DNA of 64,000 bases from Branchiostoma lanceolatum (lineage: Eukaryota > Chordata > Leptocardii > Amphioxiformes > Branchiostomatidae), in the NCBI RefSeq assembly GCF_035083965.1, contig NC_089724.1, forward strand, positions 22,906,474 to 22,970,473, written 5' to 3'. Position 1 is the stretch's first letter. Every line of letters begins with the position of its first letter. The position numbers were made by a program, and so were the translations under genes. Positions 62,160 to 64,000 of this stretch are shown here, piece after piece. The notes beneath the pieces were generated by a model. The model searched no databases. It saw only the letters and a program-made list of their open reading frames with translations, and was not told the origin of the DNA.

Positions 62160-62640
62160 AGAAAGGCAACATTTGCGAGCAAATACAGCATGTTTAGCCA
62201 TACTCCTCGCCATGCAAAAAATTGACTCTCCCAAAATAACAATGGACCATTCTAAAATACTTGCACTAAAAAAAATGAATCACCCAGTCCAAAATTGAGT
62301 CTTCCAGTAGCACCTCAACACAATATGGACCAGTCCACAACCATATCCACTTATTGATTAACAAATACACTCCTGCTAACAAATGGACTTTTTCATAATC
62401 ATTCCAGCTCAAAATAATTAAAGAATCCTCCCCTTGCAAGAATGGAATATTCCGTGCCATTTCCATGTAAACCAGTCGAAAAATATCCGCTGAAAATTAC
62501 ACTCTTGCGCATAATCAACCCAGTTCAAAATTGAATTAAAAAAGATCAACCCCAGGGAAGAATGAAGTTTTCCATAGTATACATATGAAGATTTGACAGG
62601 AGAAGAAGGAAATGACAAAAAACAACATATTTGAGAGGGT
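62160..62640. repeat. Degenerate tandem repeat, about 117-bp period
   Basis: ATCACCCAGTCCAAAATTGA (near 62278), ATCATTCCAGCTCAAAATAA (near 62398) and ATCAACCCAGTTCAAAATTG (near 62513) lie 115-120 bp apart, with weaker half-period matches (CTCC..GCAAGAATGGA-like). It ends in GAAGATTTGACAGGAGAAGA, which recurs at 63940. Confidence 0.5.
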
Positions 62641-63559
62641 TTTAATATGTTTGAACTATTTTGATTAAAAGAAATGTGTTTGATTAATCCAAATGTTTCA
62701 ATGTTCGAACAATTTGTAACAAAAGATTTTCACAATTGCCCCGATAAACGAAGGTGCTAAGTCCTCCTGTGTGTTTCTGCCTATTTTCGGTGGCCGCGCT
62801 AGACCACCAGCGGATTTGTTTTGACGGAGCGTCACCCGCGCGCGACGATGTACACTGTTCGGCACCGCTAATATCCGGCATTTTCCCGCTCCAAAACACT
62901 CCACAAGACCCACGTTTTTAGTGTTTTGCCTCGTGTGCAACACGATTGGATTCGCATTGGCATTACTAACGGGACGAAAATGTTATGATAGAAAAAATTC
63001 ACCCCGTCCCGGCGTCCGTCCCAAAAACATGAACGACATGAAAATATATTTTCTTACAGATTCAATCACGAAAATCAACAGCATGGAATTCCAAATTTTC
63101 GCAACGGCCGACCATTTATCATGGTCGAACTTCCTTCCAAGGCGTGCGATAGATAAACATTCCCGGCACATAATAGTCACTAGTACCAGACTAACGCAAG
63201 CTCATGATGATAATAGGGAGAAAGTTTGTCAGTGAAGTTTGGCCACCAGAGGGTACATTCATTTAACGTTACAAGCTAGCGCAAACGGGCGAATCATTGA
63301 CCTTACCGGGGACTGACTCTACTGGCCTAATCATTCCTTTTTTGCCGAATTCTACGATCCATACGCCCGTACGTAGGACATGTAGGAAGGCCTGGTGGAC
63401 GCTACACATCACGGGAGACGCGTGTTGGTCCGAGAAAGACAGCGGCGTGCTTGTCCTAGGAATTCCCATACCATATTTGGCATGAATGCTAGCACACCTG
63501 CGCCAGTAATGCAAGATAATTAGATTAACCCAATTGACCAATCAGGTGGTCGCAAGGCT

Positions 63560-64000
63560 CACAGGCATGCAAGGCCAGGTGCAAGGCACATGGGGTCAAT
63601 GACCTTTAGGTCATATGTAGTATTGAAAGTGACAGAAGTGGCAAATATTGTCAAGAAAGCCCAAAATAAATCGTTTTGAATATATGTATGCCAAAAATGG
63701 GAATGTAGTCCTTTAAATATTTGTTCAAGCCACATATACAGCAAATTTCAGGTCATTCGGTTGAAATACCAGGGCGCAGGAGGCCAAGATATGCTAAAAA
63801 TAGCCTAAAAACCTCAATAAAATCACTTTCAAGGTCAATATGAAAAAAAGGAAAAGAACGTACATTGGTTTTTGCCTACATTACCTCTGTACCAAATTTC
63901 ATGTCATTTGGTCAAAAAATGACAGAGATGAATCCATTTGAAGATTTGACAGGAGAAGAAGGAGAAGAAACATGAGTAAAAACAATATGTTGAGCCATAC
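63560..64000 (+). repeat. Dispersed repeat tail running off the window
   Basis: GAAGATTTGACAGGAGAAGAAG at 63941 repeats 62587, and TGTTGAGCCATAC at the window end repeats TGTTTAGCCATAC at 62189. This shows the two regions belong to one dispersed repeat. The type is unresolved (non-LTR retroelement-like 3' end or satellite). Confidence 0.45.

Larger units (their letters stand above)
52274..64000. other. FAM53 intron or downstream DNA
   Basis: No further FAM53 exon or other gene was recognised. The interval contains two TIR elements, a degenerate tandem repeat near the end, and otherwise AT-rich sequence. It is most simply a long FAM53 intron, since the missing family C-terminus must lie further along. 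Confidence 0.5.

Overview
This window looks like genomic DNA from a chordate invertebrate, most probably an amphioxus (Branchiostoma). The genes are intron-rich, with short exons, GT-AG introns of a few hundred bases and no operons. The products are clear relatives of vertebrate proteins. The introns and intergenic DNA are full of small inverted-repeat transposons. The species call is inference; no database search was possible.

Layout. (1) 1-5431, plus strand: the 3' half of a polycystin-1-like channel gene, 13 exons, whose 5' part lies outside the window. (2) 7038-10446, minus strand: complete TTC1, 7 coding exons, convergent with the polycystin gene. (3) 11330-15914, plus strand: complete SEPSECS, 11 exons, 498 residues, divergent from TTC1 across about 0.9 kb. 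(4) 17482-19901, minus strand: a two-exon RING/B-box/coiled-coil/MATH (TRIM37-type) gene. (5) 20890-32555, minus strand: a complete prominin (CD133 family), 24 coding exons, 892 residues, with a possible extra alternative C-terminal exon. (6) 48151-52273, plus strand: the 5' coding part of a FAM53 gene (first three coding exons, 297 codons); the end was not found and probably lies beyond 64000. The 32556-47951 interval and 52274-64000 are gene-poor and hold most of the transposons.

The genes are unrelated housekeeping, membrane and signalling genes, so no shared pathway is proposed. Exon joins were made by hand and checked by reading phase at every junction; all closed without a stop.

The most interesting non-genic signals are: two foldback elements that share an 11-bp terminal core and each have a perfect 9-bp target duplication but unrelated arms; a tandem duplication of a FAM53 exon end together with its splice donor; a candidate prominin exon that would end the protein in a PDZ-ligand-like tail; two tandem CTCF-like motifs between SEPSECS and the TRIM gene; and several 0.2-1.6 kb terminal-inverted-repeat elements with no recognisable transposase.
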